From Oscillospiraceae bacterium (GTDB taxonomy: Bacteria; Bacillota; Clostridia; Oscillospirales; Oscillospiraceae): a stretch of 61,887 bases of DNA. A program made the position numbers and the translations under genes. The notes under the pieces are model-generated. The model was not told where the DNA came from and did no database searches. It saw nothing but the letters and a program-made list of their open reading frames with translations. The first letter of the stretch is position 1. The number at the start of each line of letters is the position of its first letter. The stretch spans positions 1 to 61,887 of the forward strand of contig SVLN01000006.1 of assembly GCA_015067925.1 (NCBI GenBank), read 5' to 3'. Shown here piece by piece: positions 27,754 to 36,884 of the stretch.

Positions 27754-30700
27754 TACACGGTCACCTGGAATGCGGACAACGGCAGCGCATCCACGAGCGA
27801 AAGCGTACTGGAAGGCGTTGTGCCCACGGCTCCCGCGGATCCCACCAAGGCAGCTGACGCCCGCTACAGCTACACCTTCACCGGTTGGTCTCCCACCATT
27901 GCGGCGGTTAATGGTAATGTGACCTATACGGCGCAGTACGCCGCCAACACCAACAGCTACACCGTTACCTGGAAGAATGGCGACACGGTGCTGGACACCA
28001 ATACGGTTGACTACGGCACAATGCCCGCCTATACCGGTGCGGTACCCACCAAGGCCTCCACCGCCCAGTACAGCTACACCTTCTCCGGCTGGACACCGGT
28101 TCTGGCGACGGTGACGGGCGATGTGACCTACAACGCTACCTTTACGCAGACGGAGCGCAGCTACACCGTCACCTGGAAAAACCATGACGGAAGCACCCTG
28201 GACGTGGATGCGAACGTTGGCTATGGCGTAATGCCTCATTATGACGGCGCAACGCCGGTCAAGGAAGGCAACGCCCAGTACAGCTACACGTTTACCGGTT
28301 GGTCACCCGCTGTTGTGGGTGTGACCGGCGATGCGGCGTATACGGCTCAGTTTGAAGAGCACGTGAACAAATACACCGTTATCTGGAAAAACTGGGACGG
28401 CACCGTGCTGGAGACGGACGATCTCGTTCCTTACGGCGAGATGGCCTCTTATGACGATGCAACGCCTGCGCGTCCGGCGACGGAACAGTATCTGTACACC
28501 TTCATCGGCTGGGATGCCGAGCCCTCTGCTGTGACCGGAAATGTGACCTACACGGCCCAATTCTTCCGTGCCACGCAGACCTATGAGGTAATCTGGAAAA
28601 ATGCCGACGGCACGACCCTGGAAACGGATTCCTCCGTGCCCTTCGGTGCTGTACCCAAGTATGACGGCGCTGAGCCCACCCAGGCTGCAGACGCCCAGTA
28701 TACCTACACCTTCGACAAGTGGTCGCCCACGGTCAGCGCTGTGACCGGAAACATCACTTATACGGCCCAGTACAGCACCACCGTGAACAAGTACATGGTG
28801 ACCTGGAAGAATGACAACGGCGACGTTCTGAAGTCCGAGGTGCTGGCCTATGGTGCAATGCCGACCTTTGACGGCACGCCCGCCAAGGCGGCTACGGCCC
28901 AGTATACCTACACCTTCGCTGGCTGGGACAACACGCCTGCCGCCGTGACCGGTGATGCGACCTACACAGCCACCTATACCAGTCAGGTAAACAACTACAC
29001 GATCAAGTGGATCGACTGGGACGGCACCGTTCTGAAGGAAGAAACGCTGCCCTACGGCACCATGCCCGTTGCCCCGGCGAATCCCACCCGTCCGGAACAC
29101 GATGGCTACACCTTCGACTTCCTCCAGTGGGACGAAGTAATTACCATCGTGACCCGCGATGTGACCTATCAGGCGCTGTATACCAGTAACGCCCCGGCTT
29201 ACCAAATTGTCTGGGTGGATGAGAACGGCAATCAGCTGCACGAAGAGACCCATTATCTCGACGATACGCCCATCTATCCGGACAGCGATCCTGTCAAGGC
29301 GGATACGGTGCAGTACACCTACGCCTTTGCTGGCTGGAAGGTGATGGGTGGCGGCGATACGCTGTATTCGTCCAATGCGCTGCCTGCGGTGACCGGTTCT
29401 GTGACCTATCAGGCACAGTTCAGCAGCGCGCTCAGAACCTATCCTGTAACCTGGCGCAACGAAAACGGCACCACGCTGATGACGGAGCAGGTGGCCTACG
29501 GCACCGTACCGTCCTATTCCGGCGCAACGCCCACCAAGGACGAAACGGACGAGTTCACCTTCAGCTTCAGCGGCTGGGATACCGAGCCCGTGGCCGTGAC
29601 CGGTGCGGCAACCTATACCGCGACCTATACCGGCGCCAAGAGAAGCTACACCGTCACATGGCAGAACGAAAACGGCACGGAGCTGGCTGTGGATACGGTG
29701 GAATACGGACAGATGCCCGTCTACACCGGCGCAACGCCCACGAAGGCGGGCACCGGCCACTACTCCTACGTCCACAGCGGCTGGACGCCTGAACTGCATC
29801 CTGTCACCAGAGATGTTACCTACAAGGCGACCTACACCATGAAGCACAACCGTTACACCGTCACATGGAAGGATGAGGATGGCACGGTTCTGCGCACGGA
29901 TCTGCTGGATTACGGCGAGCTTCCCGCGTACGGTACGGATCCTGTCAAGACCGGTGACGCCCAGTATAGCTACACCTTCGTTGCCTGGACGCCTTCCATC
30001 GCAGCAGTGACAAGGGATATTACCTACACTGCAACGTATTCAACGCAGCTCAACCGTTACACCGTCACCTGGAAGAACGACAACGGCGCTGTTCTGGCAA
30101 CGGAAGAGGTGGAGTACGGCACTGTGCCCACTTATACCGGTACGCCTGCCAAGCAGGCCACCGCTCAGTATTCTTACACCTTCAAAGGCTGGGACAACAC
30201 TCCCGTTGCCGTGACCGGTGATGTGACCTACACCGCCACGTATTCCGAAACCCTGAACAGGTACACCGTTACCTGGGTCAACTGGGATGGCACGGTTCTG
30301 GAAACGGATACGGATGTTCCTTACGGAACTACCCCGACCTACGACGGTGCAGATCCCACCCGCCCGGATACGGCAGAGCACAAGTTCACCTGGAATCTGT
30401 GGGACAAGGTTGTATCGAGTGTCACCGGCGATGTCACCTATCAGGCAATCTTTGTGGATCGAGCCAACACCTATACCATCGTCTGGAAGAACCACGATGG
30501 CACCGTGCTGGAGACGGACAAGGATGTTCCTTACGGTGCGATGCCCAGCTATGACGGCGCAACGCCCGTCAAGGAAGGCGACGCGCAGCACAGCTACACC
30601 CACAGCGGCTGGACGCCTGAGGTGAAGGTTGTCTCTGCAGATGCGGAGTATACCGCCACCTTCGAGCAGGCTGGCAACAGCTACACGGTCACCTACACGG

Positions 30701-30880
30701 ATGGTGTAGACGGAAGCGAGATCTTTGCAGATCAGAGCTACACCGTGGCCTACGGCACGAAGACCCCGGCCTTTGACGGCACGCCCGTCCGTGCGGGTTA
30801 CACCTTCAACGGTTGGAATCCGGCAGCCAGCGAGACGGTGACCAAGAACGTGATTTACACTGCCCAGTGGACGGCCGAGG
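27754..30880 (+). repeat. Array of ~15 InlB-type ~65-residue coding repeats
   Basis: Successive units start with YTVTWNADNG, YTVTWKNGDT, YTVTWKNHDG, YTVIWKNWDG, YEVIWKNADG, YMVTWKNDNG, YTIKWIDWDG, YQIVWVDENG, YPVTWRNENG, YTVTWQNENG, YTVTWKDEDG, YTVTWKNDNG, YTVTWVNWDG, YTIVWKNHDG and YTVTYTDGVD. Bases differ clearly between units, so the array is old rather than freshly amplified. A shorter array of about five units lies at 23.9-25.0 kb. Confidence 0.9.
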
Positions 30881-31900
30881 CGCCCACAATCCCGATTGAG
30901 CCGCCGGTTACTGCCACAGGCTCTGCAAAGCTTGTGAAGGTGGATGCCGATGATCAAAGCACGCGTCTGAAGAATGTTGTGTTTGAGCTCTATCGCTCCT
31001 CCGGTGTGTCTCTGGGAAGCTACATCACCAACGTAAATGGTGAGATTACCGCTTCTGCTCTGGTGCCGGGCGACTACTACTGGGTGGAGACCCGTCCGGC
31101 GGAAGGCTATGTGCTCGACAGTACGAAGCACCGCTTTACCGTCGTGGACGGACAGACGGCAGCAATCACCGTGACCAACAAACACAGTAGCGTTCCGGCT
31201 GTCTTTAGCGGCGACCACTACGCATACATCGTGGGCTACTCCGACGGTACGGTTCGTCCTGAGGCATACATCACCCGAGCGGAAGTGGCGACCATCTTCT
31301 TCCGCCTGCTGGATGAGCAGACCCGGGATCAGTACTACACCAAGGAAAACAGCTTCTCTGACGTAGAGCGCGGCATGTGGTTCAACACGGCAGTTTCCAC
31401 CATGGCGTCGATGGGCATCATCAGCGGCTATCCCGATGGAACCTTCCACCCGAACGCAAATATCACCCGCGCGGAGTTTGCGGCAATCGCAGCCCGATTT
31501 GATTCCAATGGCAACACCACCGGCGTATCCTTCCTGGATATTTACGACCATTGGGCAAAGAAGGAGATCAACATTGCGGCAAACAACGGTTGGATCCTCG
31601 GCTACGAGGATGGCACCTTCAAGCCGAACCAGAGAATCACCCGTGCGGAGGCCATGGCCATGGTCAACCGTGTGCTGCAGAGAATTCCTGAGAACAAGGA
31701 AGATCTTTTGAATTCGATGGTGAAGTGGTCTGACAATGCCGACACCAGAAAGTGGTATTATCTGACCGTTCAGGAAGCAACCAACAGCCACGACTACGGC
31801 CGCAAGCACAATGGCTACGAATATTGGATCGCCATCAGAGAAGTTCCGGATTGGACCAAGCTGGAACGCTGAGCGCGAACGGAAAAGCCCTACCAAATGC

Positions 31901-31936
31901 AAAAAGGACGGCAAGCAACTGCTTGCCGTCCTTTTT
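31901..31936 (+). terminator. Terminator of the giant gene
   Basis: AAAAAGGACGGCAAGCA and TGCTTGCCGTCCTTTTT form a 17-bp stem with a 2-nt loop. Confidence 0.9.
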
Positions 31937-31950
31937 GCTGATGAAAGAAA

Positions 31951-31981
31951 CCAGCCCCGCCGGATAACCCGGCGGGGCTGG
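31951..31981 (-). terminator. Terminator of the kinase gene
   Basis: CCAGCCCCGCCGG and CCGGCGGGGCTGG form a 13-bp stem with a 5-nt loop; the minus-strand tail is TTTCTTTC. Confidence 0.85.
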
Positions 31982-31985
31982 TTGC

Positions 31986-33821
31986 TTAGTAGAGCGTGTT
32001 CATGACATCTGCCGTGTTCAAATACACGTAACCCTCGTTTCCGGTTCCGTGCTGATAGAACTTGTAGGTGATGCCGGCGATTTCTTCCAAAACCAGGAGG
32101 GGAACCGTGAAGCTTGCTTCGGTGTCCTCCGGTGTGATTTTGGTTTGCAGGAAGAACTGCTCACCGGGCGGTTCAAAGGCAGTTAGATCAAAGTTTTCCG
32201 TTGTGGTGAAAGAGAGGGTAAAGGTGACGGTCTCGTCCTGGTTTTTCACTGCAGTGACGCCGTTTACCAAAAAACCATGGGATTTCTCTCCCGTGTGGTT
32301 GTTCTGGTAGGTCGGGATCACCGCAAGATCCACCGGCGTGTCGTAGGGCGCTGGCGGGGTGTCCTGCGGCAACGCAGCCTGCAGCCATGCAAAGTCCTCC
32401 GGGGTGATGTAGAGGCGGCACCGTTCCGAGATGAGGTCCACGTTCGGCGCGTTCTGAGCGTAGATGCCCAGAGACTCCAGAGGAAGCAGGACATCCGACG
32501 GCAGAGAAAAGGTGTAAGAATGCCATTCCACCGGCAGCGCGTCGTGAATCATGCGGGACCAGCCGGAGTTTCTGTCGACTTCCGCCGCGGAAAGATGCGT
32601 GGTTTCGGTGGCGGTGTAATAGACCGTAAAAACAACCTCGCCGTCGGCCTGCAGACAGACGGTCAGGTCGTGGAACGTGACGCTGGGCGAATCGGGATTG
32701 GAGTATTGTTCGTAATAGTTCAGCGGAACAAGCGTACCCTTTGGGAACGGCAGGCTGCGATCCGCCTCCGGTGCACCGGAAACCACTGGTTCGGGCTCAG
32801 GCTCGGGTTCTGGATCCGGCTCAGGTTCTGGTTCGGGTTCCGGCTCAGGCGCGGGTTCCGGTTCAGGGTCCGGCTCAGGCGCGGGTTCCGGTTCGGGTTC
32901 CGGCTCAGGCGCGGGTTCCGGTTCGGGTTCCGGTTCGGGCTCAGGTTCAGGTTCGGGTTCCGGCTCGTGCTCGGATGCCGGTTCCAGTTCAGTATCGGAA
33001 ATCGAATTGACGGGCGGGATTTGCAGCGTTTCCTCGCCGGGTGTCTGCGGCTCATGGGGGAGAGCAAAAATCAACGCAAGCACCGCAGCCGAGGCAATCA
33101 GAGCCGGGGTGAGCCATAGTTTGATCGGTGCAAAGCGTAGGGCAGCCATCAAATGCCGGGCGTTTTTGAAGCGGTCATCGGGGTTCATCATCGTGCAGCG
33201 CTGAATGATCCTGCGCATGCTGCCCTTGGCCAGGCGGCCTGCGGAGGGATGCTGACCCGTTAGAATTACATTAAGCATGACCCCCAGGGCGTAAATATCT
33301 GTGCGCATGTCCGATTGGGCGATGCCGAACTGCTCCGGAGCAGCGTAACCCACAGTGCCGAGCACCTGGGTGTCGGTGGAAGTGCCCGGCTCATAGAGGC
33401 GGGCGGCATCGAAATCCACCAGCACGGCGCTGCCGTTGCGCAGAATCACATTATCCGGCTTGATGTCGCGGTGGACGATGCCCTGTTCATGGAGCACAGT
33501 CAAGGCGCGGCAGAGCTGGATTGCCAGATGCCGAGTCTGACGGACGGTGAGACTGCCTTGTTCCAAACGGGTTGCCAGATGCTCACCGTCAATATATTCT
33601 TCCAGCACCTGGGTGCGGTTATCGTGTTCACTGATCGCTAAGATTTTTGGGAGATGCTCGCATCGTGTGTTCAGCAGTTTACGATAGGCGGAACTGTCGC
33701 CGTCATATTCGCGCAGAACATAGGGTGTGTCGTCTCCCGGCAGATGCACAAGGGCCACAGAGCCCCTGGGACTTTGCTTCAGAAAACGGACATGGGTCAG
33801 CTGTTCCGGGATCTGTATCAC
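31986..33821 (-). CDS. Transmembrane Ser/Thr protein kinase with Glu-Pro stalk
   Basis: The GTG start at 33821 follows AAGGGAGGTCTCGCC. Of 611 residues, 1-230 form a Hanks-type kinase: HRDIKPDN at 117-124 and APE at 161-163. Two departures stand out: the metal-binding DFG is DFD (136-138), and the expected VAIK lysine position reads VLREY, with Arg 37. A membrane helix spans about 236-254. Residues ~275-345 are a Glu-Pro repeat stalk, and the remaining ~265 residues are an extracellular domain of unknown fold. It would sense something outside and phosphorylate cytosolic proteins. It lies beside the giant SLH gene and diverges from a small HTH gene. The Glu-Pro coding repeat could vary in length. 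Confidence 0.87.
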   Translation of the reverse strand: MIQIPEQLTHVRFLKQSPRGSVALVHLPGDDTPYVLREYDGDSSAYRKLLNTRCEHLPKILAISEHDNRTQVLEEYIDGEHLATRLEQGSLTVRQTRHLAIQLCRALTVLHEQGIVHRDIKPDNVILRNGSAVLVDFDAARLYEPGTSTDTQVLGTVGYAAPEQFGIAQSDMRTDIYALGVMLNVILTGQHPSAGRLAKGSMRRIIQRCTMMNPDDRFKNARHLMAALRFAPIKLWLTPALIASAAVLALIFALPHEPQTPGEETLQIPPVNSISDTELEPASEHEPEPEPEPEPEPEPEPEPAPEPEPEPEPAPEPDPEPEPAPEPEPEPEPEPDPEPEPEPEPVVSGAPEADRSLPFPKGTLVPLNYYEQYSNPDSPSVTFHDLTVCLQADGEVVFTVYYTATETTHLSAAEVDRNSGWSRMIHDALPVEWHSYTFSLPSDVLLPLESLGIYAQNAPNVDLISERCRLYITPEDFAWLQAALPQDTPPAPYDTPVDLAVIPTYQNNHTGEKSHGFLVNGVTAVKNQDETVTFTLSFTTTENFDLTAFEPPGEQFFLQTKITPEDTEASFTVPLLVLEEIAGITYKFYQHGTGNEGYVYLNTADVMNTLY

Positions 33822-33862
33822 GGCGAGACCTCCCTTCGAAAAAATGCTATGCTCCCAGCATA

Positions 33863-33891
33863 TTGTAATTCTGAGAGTTTGCGGTTAAAAT
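33863..33891 (+). promoter_or_regulatory. Promoter of the small HTH gene
   Basis: TTGTAA (33863-33868), a 17-nt spacer and TAAAAT (33886-33891). On the other strand TTTAAC-N16-TACAAT overlaps and could serve the kinase. A TATGCT-CCC-AGCATA palindrome lies between the promoters and the kinase start. Confidence 0.55.
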
Positions 33892-33933
33892 GATTATAGT
33901 AAGAAACACAGGGAAAGTAAAGGGAGTTTTTGC

Positions 33934-34362
33934 GTGAAAAAGAACAGAGAAACCGATGACCTGCAGATGGAACTGATGGAAACAACGGATCTGAATAAGT
34001 TTATCAAGAAAAATCAGGACAAGTTTTACAGTGATAATATCGCAGAGCTTCTGAATGAGCTGTACATCAAGCGCGATATTTCCAAAGCTGCGTTGGCGAA
34101 GAAGTCTTGCATCAGCGAGGTATATCTGCATCAGGTCTTTGCCGGCCAGCGCAATCCGTCCCGCAATCGCCTGCTGTGCATCTGCTTTGGCTTGGAAGCA
34201 TCGATGGACGAAACGCAGAATCTGCTCAAGCACTGCGGCTACGGCCAGCTTTATTCGCGCAAGAAGCGCGACGCGGTGATCATCTACGGACTGCTTCACA
34301 ATATGAGTTTGCCTGAAGTGAACGAAAAGCTCGCTTCTGAGGGAGAAGAACTGCTATACTGA
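33934..34362 (+). CDS. Small HTH (XRE-like) protein next to the kinase
   Basis: The GTG start follows AAAGGGAG. The 142-residue protein has a lambda-repressor-type HTH at about residues 45-85 (KRDISKAALAKKSCISEVYL, then QVFAGQRNPSRNRLLCICFG) and a C-terminal helical part. Thr-rich positions near the start (METTDLNKF) could be phosphorylation sites. Its head-to-head arrangement with the Ser/Thr kinase suggests it may be a kinase target or regulator of that locus; this is inference from position only. Confidence 0.75.
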   Translation: MKKNRETDDLQMELMETTDLNKFIKKNQDKFYSDNIAELLNELYIKRDISKAALAKKSCISEVYLHQVFAGQRNPSRNRLLCICFGLEASMDETQNLLKHCGYGQLYSRKKRDAVIIYGLLHNMSLPEVNEKLASEGEELLY

Positions 34363-34369
34363 ACTGCAA

Positions 34370-34400
34370 ACAGATCCGCCTTTTGGGAGGATCTGTTTTT
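34370..34400 (+). terminator. Terminator after the HTH gene
   Basis: ACAGATCC and GGATCTGT form an 8-bp stem, followed by TTTT. Confidence 0.75.
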
Positions 34401-34438
34401 GTTGTATTGGTGCAGAAAGTATGGTATCTTAGAGATAA

Positions 34439-34546
34439 TCCAGAATCAGCAGGCGGAAAAGGAAAAAGAGAATCGTCTGTGCCTTGTTGGCACTTGTTCT
34501 GATGATTCCTGCGCAGATTTTTGCATCTTCCTCCATCGCCAAATAA
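34439..34546 (+). pseudogene. Possible remnant of a secreted-protein signal sequence
   Basis: In one frame the bases read RRKRKKRIVCALLALVLMIP-AQIFASSSIAK and then TAA at 34544. This has the shape of a signal peptide with an A-x-A-type cleavage region, but no start codon lies between the upstream in-frame TAA (34436) and the Lys/Arg block. It may be the decayed start of a lost gene, or chance. Confidence 0.25.
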
Positions 34547-34549
34547 ACG

Positions 34550-34580
34550 AAGAGCCACTCGAACGAGTGGCTCTTTTTAT
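34550..34580. terminator. Bidirectional terminator
   Basis: AAGAGCCACTCG and CGAGTGGCTCTT form a 12-bp stem with a 2-nt loop, next to the 3' end of the minus-strand gene. Confidence 0.8.
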
Positions 34581-35056
34581 CCGCGATACGGCAGGCTCTT
34601 GCCCGGGGAGGGCAGGCCCGTTGCCCATTCGCCGAGTCGGTTGGCCCAGTTTTCGGGATAAATGCTGAAGTAAGAGATCCTGCGCTCTCTGCGCAAGTTG
34701 CGCAGACGCGGCACATTGGCCCACAGGAAGGACGGCAGTCCCACCAGGGGCAGGAACAGCGGACCAAGAATGAGTGACTGCACGCTGTGGCCGAATTCGT
34801 GCACCAGCACGCCCCGGGAGGCATCCTCTCCGGAAACGATCGTGCCGTCGCGCACATAGCTGCCCGAGGCTTCCGACAGGAAGATGAAAAGGCCTAAGGA
34901 CATGCTGCCGCGGATGCTCCAGCGGGTCACAATGGCGCCGCGAAAGACCTCGTGCTTGCGCGCCCTGCGGCGGTAATGCAGAAACAAAAGAAACCCAACG
35001 ATGCTTTGGGGAAGACCCCAAAGGATCTGAAGAAGGGTAAAGAAAAACCTGCCCAT
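34577..35056 (-). CDS. Small membrane protein with HEFGH metalloprotease-like motif
   Basis: The 159-residue protein has hydrophobic N-terminal (about 4-27) and central segments, and H86-E-F-G-H90 followed by SVQSLILGPLFLPLVG, the HExxH zinc-binding pattern embedded at a membrane surface. The motif recalls M48/M50-like peptidases, but the protein is much shorter than either family, so catalytic activity is uncertain. Hypothetical proteins of this kind are common in Clostridia. The start ATG 35056 follows AAGCAGGTG. It is separated from the upstream small genes by a terminator. Confidence 0.65.
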   Translation of the reverse strand: MGRFFFTLLQILWGLPQSIVGFLLFLHYRRRARKHEVFRGAIVTRWSIRGSMSLGLFIFLSEASGSYVRDGTIVSGEDASRGVLVHEFGHSVQSLILGPLFLPLVGLPSFLWANVPRLRNLRRERRISYFSIYPENWANRLGEWATGLPSPGKSLPYRG

Positions 35057-35083
35057 TGGGGCACCTGCTTTCTAAAAGAGTGG

Positions 35084-35114
35084 AAAACGCGCACGGACGT
35101 TACGCCCGTGCGCG
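35084..35114 (-). terminator. Terminator after the small-protein operon
   Basis: CGCGCACGG and CCGTGCGCG form a 9-bp stem; the minus-strand tail is TTTTCC. Confidence 0.75.
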
Positions 35115-35120
35115 CATGGA

Positions 35121-35339
35121 TCAGAAGAGCTTTTTCAGACCTTCCAGGGCGTCCTTGGCCTTGTCCAGGCTGATTTTGCCCTTGACACCGTCGACGATCT
35201 TTTCCATGATGTCGTCCGGCAGGTCGATGCCAAGAATGTCTTCGACAGCGCCGATGGGATCGGTCTTGAACTTAGCCATCAGAGCCTTATCACTGGTAAC
35301 TTTCTCTACAACTTCAGAGATTTTTTCCTTGATATCCAT
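35121..35339 (-). CDS. Small acidic/helical protein, NHLP-leader-like
   Basis: The 72-residue product (MDIKEKISEVVEKVTSDKAL, then FKTDPIGAVEDILGIDLPDD) has a helix-DPxxxVExxLGxxLPDD pattern like nitrile-hydratase-type leader peptides or Nif11 leaders. It lacks the GG/GA cleavage site and a core peptide, and no RiPP modifying enzymes are nearby, so it is more likely a free-standing small protein. It starts 5 bp after the DUF1508 gene and shares its promoter. Confidence 0.7.
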   Translation of the reverse strand: MDIKEKISEVVEKVTSDKALMAKFKTDPIGAVEDILGIDLPDDIMEKIVDGVKGKISLDKAKDALEGLKKLF

Positions 35340-35344
35340 GGGGA

Positions 35345-35710
35345 TTATTCCTCAACCACGTCAGAGTCGGCGTTGTTCTTGACGCTCTCGATGCCGTTTT
35401 CGCAGCTGGCCAGAGCCTTATAGCCCTCGCTGACGGCGATGATCTGGCCGTTGGTGGCCTTCAGACGGAAGCGGTACTCGCCGGCCTTGTCCTGATAGAT
35501 CTCGAACTTGGGATGCTTCTGCTCGGCATAGCCTTCGACGGTCTGGTTCTCAACGTTGGCCACGGGGGCGTTCTTCTTGACGCTCTCCACGCCGTTCTTG
35601 CAGGCGTCCAGGGAGGAGTAAACTTCAGAAGTGGCGATGACTTCGCCGTTGCCGGCCTTCAGATCGAACTTGACACCGGTGTTGGTGGTACGAATAACAA
35701 ACTTGCCCAT
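35345..35710 (-). CDS. DUF1508 (YegP-like) two-repeat protein
   Basis: The start ATG 35710 follows GGAGGTCATAATT; upstream codons overlap the promoter. The 121-residue protein has two DUF1508 repeats: GKFVIRTTNTGVKFDLKAGN with ATSEVYSSLDACKNGVESVK, and KFEIYQDKAGEYRFRLKATN with AVSEGYKALASCENGIESVK. The fold is small alpha/beta and the cellular role unknown. It is first gene of a two-gene operon with the 72-residue protein. Confidence 0.9.
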   Translation of the reverse strand: MGKFVIRTTNTGVKFDLKAGNGEVIATSEVYSSLDACKNGVESVKKNAPVANVENQTVEGYAEQKHPKFEIYQDKAGEYRFRLKATNGQIIAVSEGYKALASCENGIESVKNNADSDVVEE

Positions 35711-35748
35711 AATTATGACCTCCAGAATTTTGTTTGATTGATACAACA

Positions 35749-35777
35749 ATGATACGATACCGAGCGGTAAAAATCAA
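35749..35777 (-). promoter_or_regulatory. DUF1508 operon promoter
   Basis: Minus-strand TTGATT (35777-35772), a 17-nt spacer and TATCAT (35754-35749). Confidence 0.75.
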
Positions 35778-35838
35778 GCGGGAGGGTGAAGAATGTTCGC
35801 AAAATACAAAGATTTCGATGGACGTTGGAGCGGATCTG

Positions 35839-35847
35839 TGCTATAAT
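35839..35847 (+). promoter_or_regulatory. Extended -10 promoter of the acyltransferase-like gene
   Basis: TGC-TATAAT (35839-35847) without a clear -35 lies 45 nt before the start at 35892. Confidence 0.6.
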
Positions 35848-35891
35848 CCCCGTGGGTTTTGCCCGAGATTTTCCAAAAAGGGGAGATGGCT

Positions 35892-36551
35892 ATGTACACC
35901 GTAGCTGACCTGTTTGATTTGACTCATACCCTGGCCGCGCCCCTGCTGCAGCCGCTTTCGGAGCCCTGGCTGGCGCTGCAGAAAATCGGTGAATTCCTGC
36001 GCGCCCTGGGCCCGACCCTTTCCAAAGATGAATACGACAATCCCGCCCCGGAGGTTTGGATCGCCAAATCCGCCACCGTGGCGGCATCCGCTTCCATCAC
36101 GGGTCCCTGCATCATCTGTCCCGGCGCGGAGATCCGTCATTGCGCCTTTATCCGCGGCAACGCCCTGGTGGGCGAGGGCGCGGTGGTCGGCAACTCGGTG
36201 GAGCTGAAGAATGTCATCCTGTTCGATAAGGTCCAGACGCCCCACTACAATTACGTGGGTGACTCCATCCTGGGCTACCGGGCTCACATGGGCGCGGGCA
36301 GCATCACCTCCAACGTCAAGAGCGACAAGACCCTGGTCACTGTCCGTGACGGCGAGAGCAGAGTGGAAACGGGCCTGAAGAAATTCGGCGCCATGCTGGG
36401 CGACGGGGTAGAGATCGGCTGCAACAGCGTCCTCAATCCCGGCACCATCATCGGCCGCGAAAGCCGCGTGTATCCCCTCTCTTCCGTGCGCGGATGTATC
36501 CCTGCCGGCTGCATCTATAAGAATGCCGGGGAGATTGCAAAGGTGGAATAA
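35892..36551 (+). CDS. Left-handed beta-helix nucleotidyl/acyltransferase-like protein
   Basis: ATG 35892 is preferred over 35886 because AAGGGGAG is then well spaced. The 219-residue protein has a helical start and then hexapeptide repeats (VAASASITGPCIICPGAEIR, GNALVGEGAVVGNSVEL, GCNSVLNPGTIIGRES) that form a left-handed beta helix. The layout resembles the C-terminal acetyltransferase part of GlmU-like sugar-nucleotide enzymes, but the pyrophosphorylase domain is missing. It likely forms trimers and transfers an acyl group to a sugar or sugar nucleotide. It stands alone. Confidence 0.85.
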   Translation: MYTVADLFDLTHTLAAPLLQPLSEPWLALQKIGEFLRALGPTLSKDEYDNPAPEVWIAKSATVAASASITGPCIICPGAEIRHCAFIRGNALVGEGAVVGNSVELKNVILFDKVQTPHYNYVGDSILGYRAHMGAGSITSNVKSDKTLVTVRDGESRVETGLKKFGAMLGDGVEIGCNSVLNPGTIIGRESRVYPLSSVRGCIPAGCIYKNAGEIAKVE

Positions 36552-36592
36552 AAGCAAAGCCACACCGCATGAGTGGTGCGTACAAAACGGTT

Positions 36593-36625
36593 AACAGGCT
36601 CAGCGGTTTCGCTGTGCCTGTTTTT
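36593..36625 (+). terminator. Terminator
   Basis: ACAGGC-T-CAGCG and CGCTG-T-GCCTGT form a stem with a 4-nt loop, followed by TTTTT. Confidence 0.8.
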
Positions 36626-36668
36626 GATATGTGTTTCTTTCACTGAATGTGCCGATGGTTTGCACCGT

Positions 36669-36841
36669 CCCAAAGCCTCCCTTGTGCAAAGGGAGGTGGC
36701 ACGGCGCAAGCCGTGACGGAGGGATTGTGTAGTAGGCACTTGCTCTATTGTAAGTAAGTGTTCGGCAGATTCGAACTGCGGTAACAATCCCTCAGTCAGC
36801 CTGTTCGGCTGACAGCTCCCTTTGCACAAGGGAGCCTTGGG
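36669..36841. mobile_element. MITE-like palindromic element (173 bp)
   Basis: The left end CCCAAAGCCTCCCTTGTGCA and the right end TGCACAAGGGAGCCTTGGG are imperfect inverted repeats, continued inward by AGGGATTGT/ACAATCCCT. Each arm folds on itself (CCTCCCTTGTGCAAAGGGAGG). No ORF of note is present. Such non-autonomous elements are, from memory, frequent in Oscillospiraceae genomes. Direct flanking duplications are not clear. Confidence 0.8.
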
Positions 36842-36884
36842 CGCTCCCGCGCCAGTTGGAAAACATGAGAAGGAGCGAAGCGTT

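Larger units (their letters stand above)
18115..31872 (+). pseudogene. Giant InlB/Flg_new-type repeat surface protein with SLH domains, interrupted by TAG at codon 428
   Basis: One frame of 4,585 codons runs from ATG 18115 to the stop at 31870, broken only by TAG 19396-19398, where the repeat pattern demands TGG (LFAG*STQ for LFAGWST). The product has a signal peptide (residues 1-31, PQVRA then AD), an N-terminal unique domain, many ~65-residue beta repeats (YTVTWKNWDG...VTGDVTYTATY), two related ~900-residue modules (about 20.1-22.8 and 25.0-27.7 kb), about 15 tandem repeats at 27.75-30.88 kb, a SpaA-like domain (about 30.93-31.19 kb) and three SLH motifs at the end (GYSDGTVRPE, GYPDGTFHPN, GYEDGTFKPN). 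It would be an adhesin or matrix protein bound non-covalently to the wall. With the TAG, only a 427-residue secreted fragment is made unless read through. Confidence 0.85.

Noticed and set aside
32741..33010. Plus-strand ORFs rich in Arg/Val/Pro/Ala opposite the kinase stalk
   Set aside because: They are shadows of the Glu-Pro repeat of the minus-strand kinase gene.
35121..35339. RiPP (lanthipeptide or thiazole peptide) precursor
   Set aside because: There is no cleavage motif, no Cys/Ser/Thr-rich core and no modifying enzyme or exporter nearby.
36552..36668. Extra gene between the beta-helix gene and the MITE
   Set aside because: Only a terminator hairpin and unstructured sequence are seen; short ORFs lack ribosome sites.
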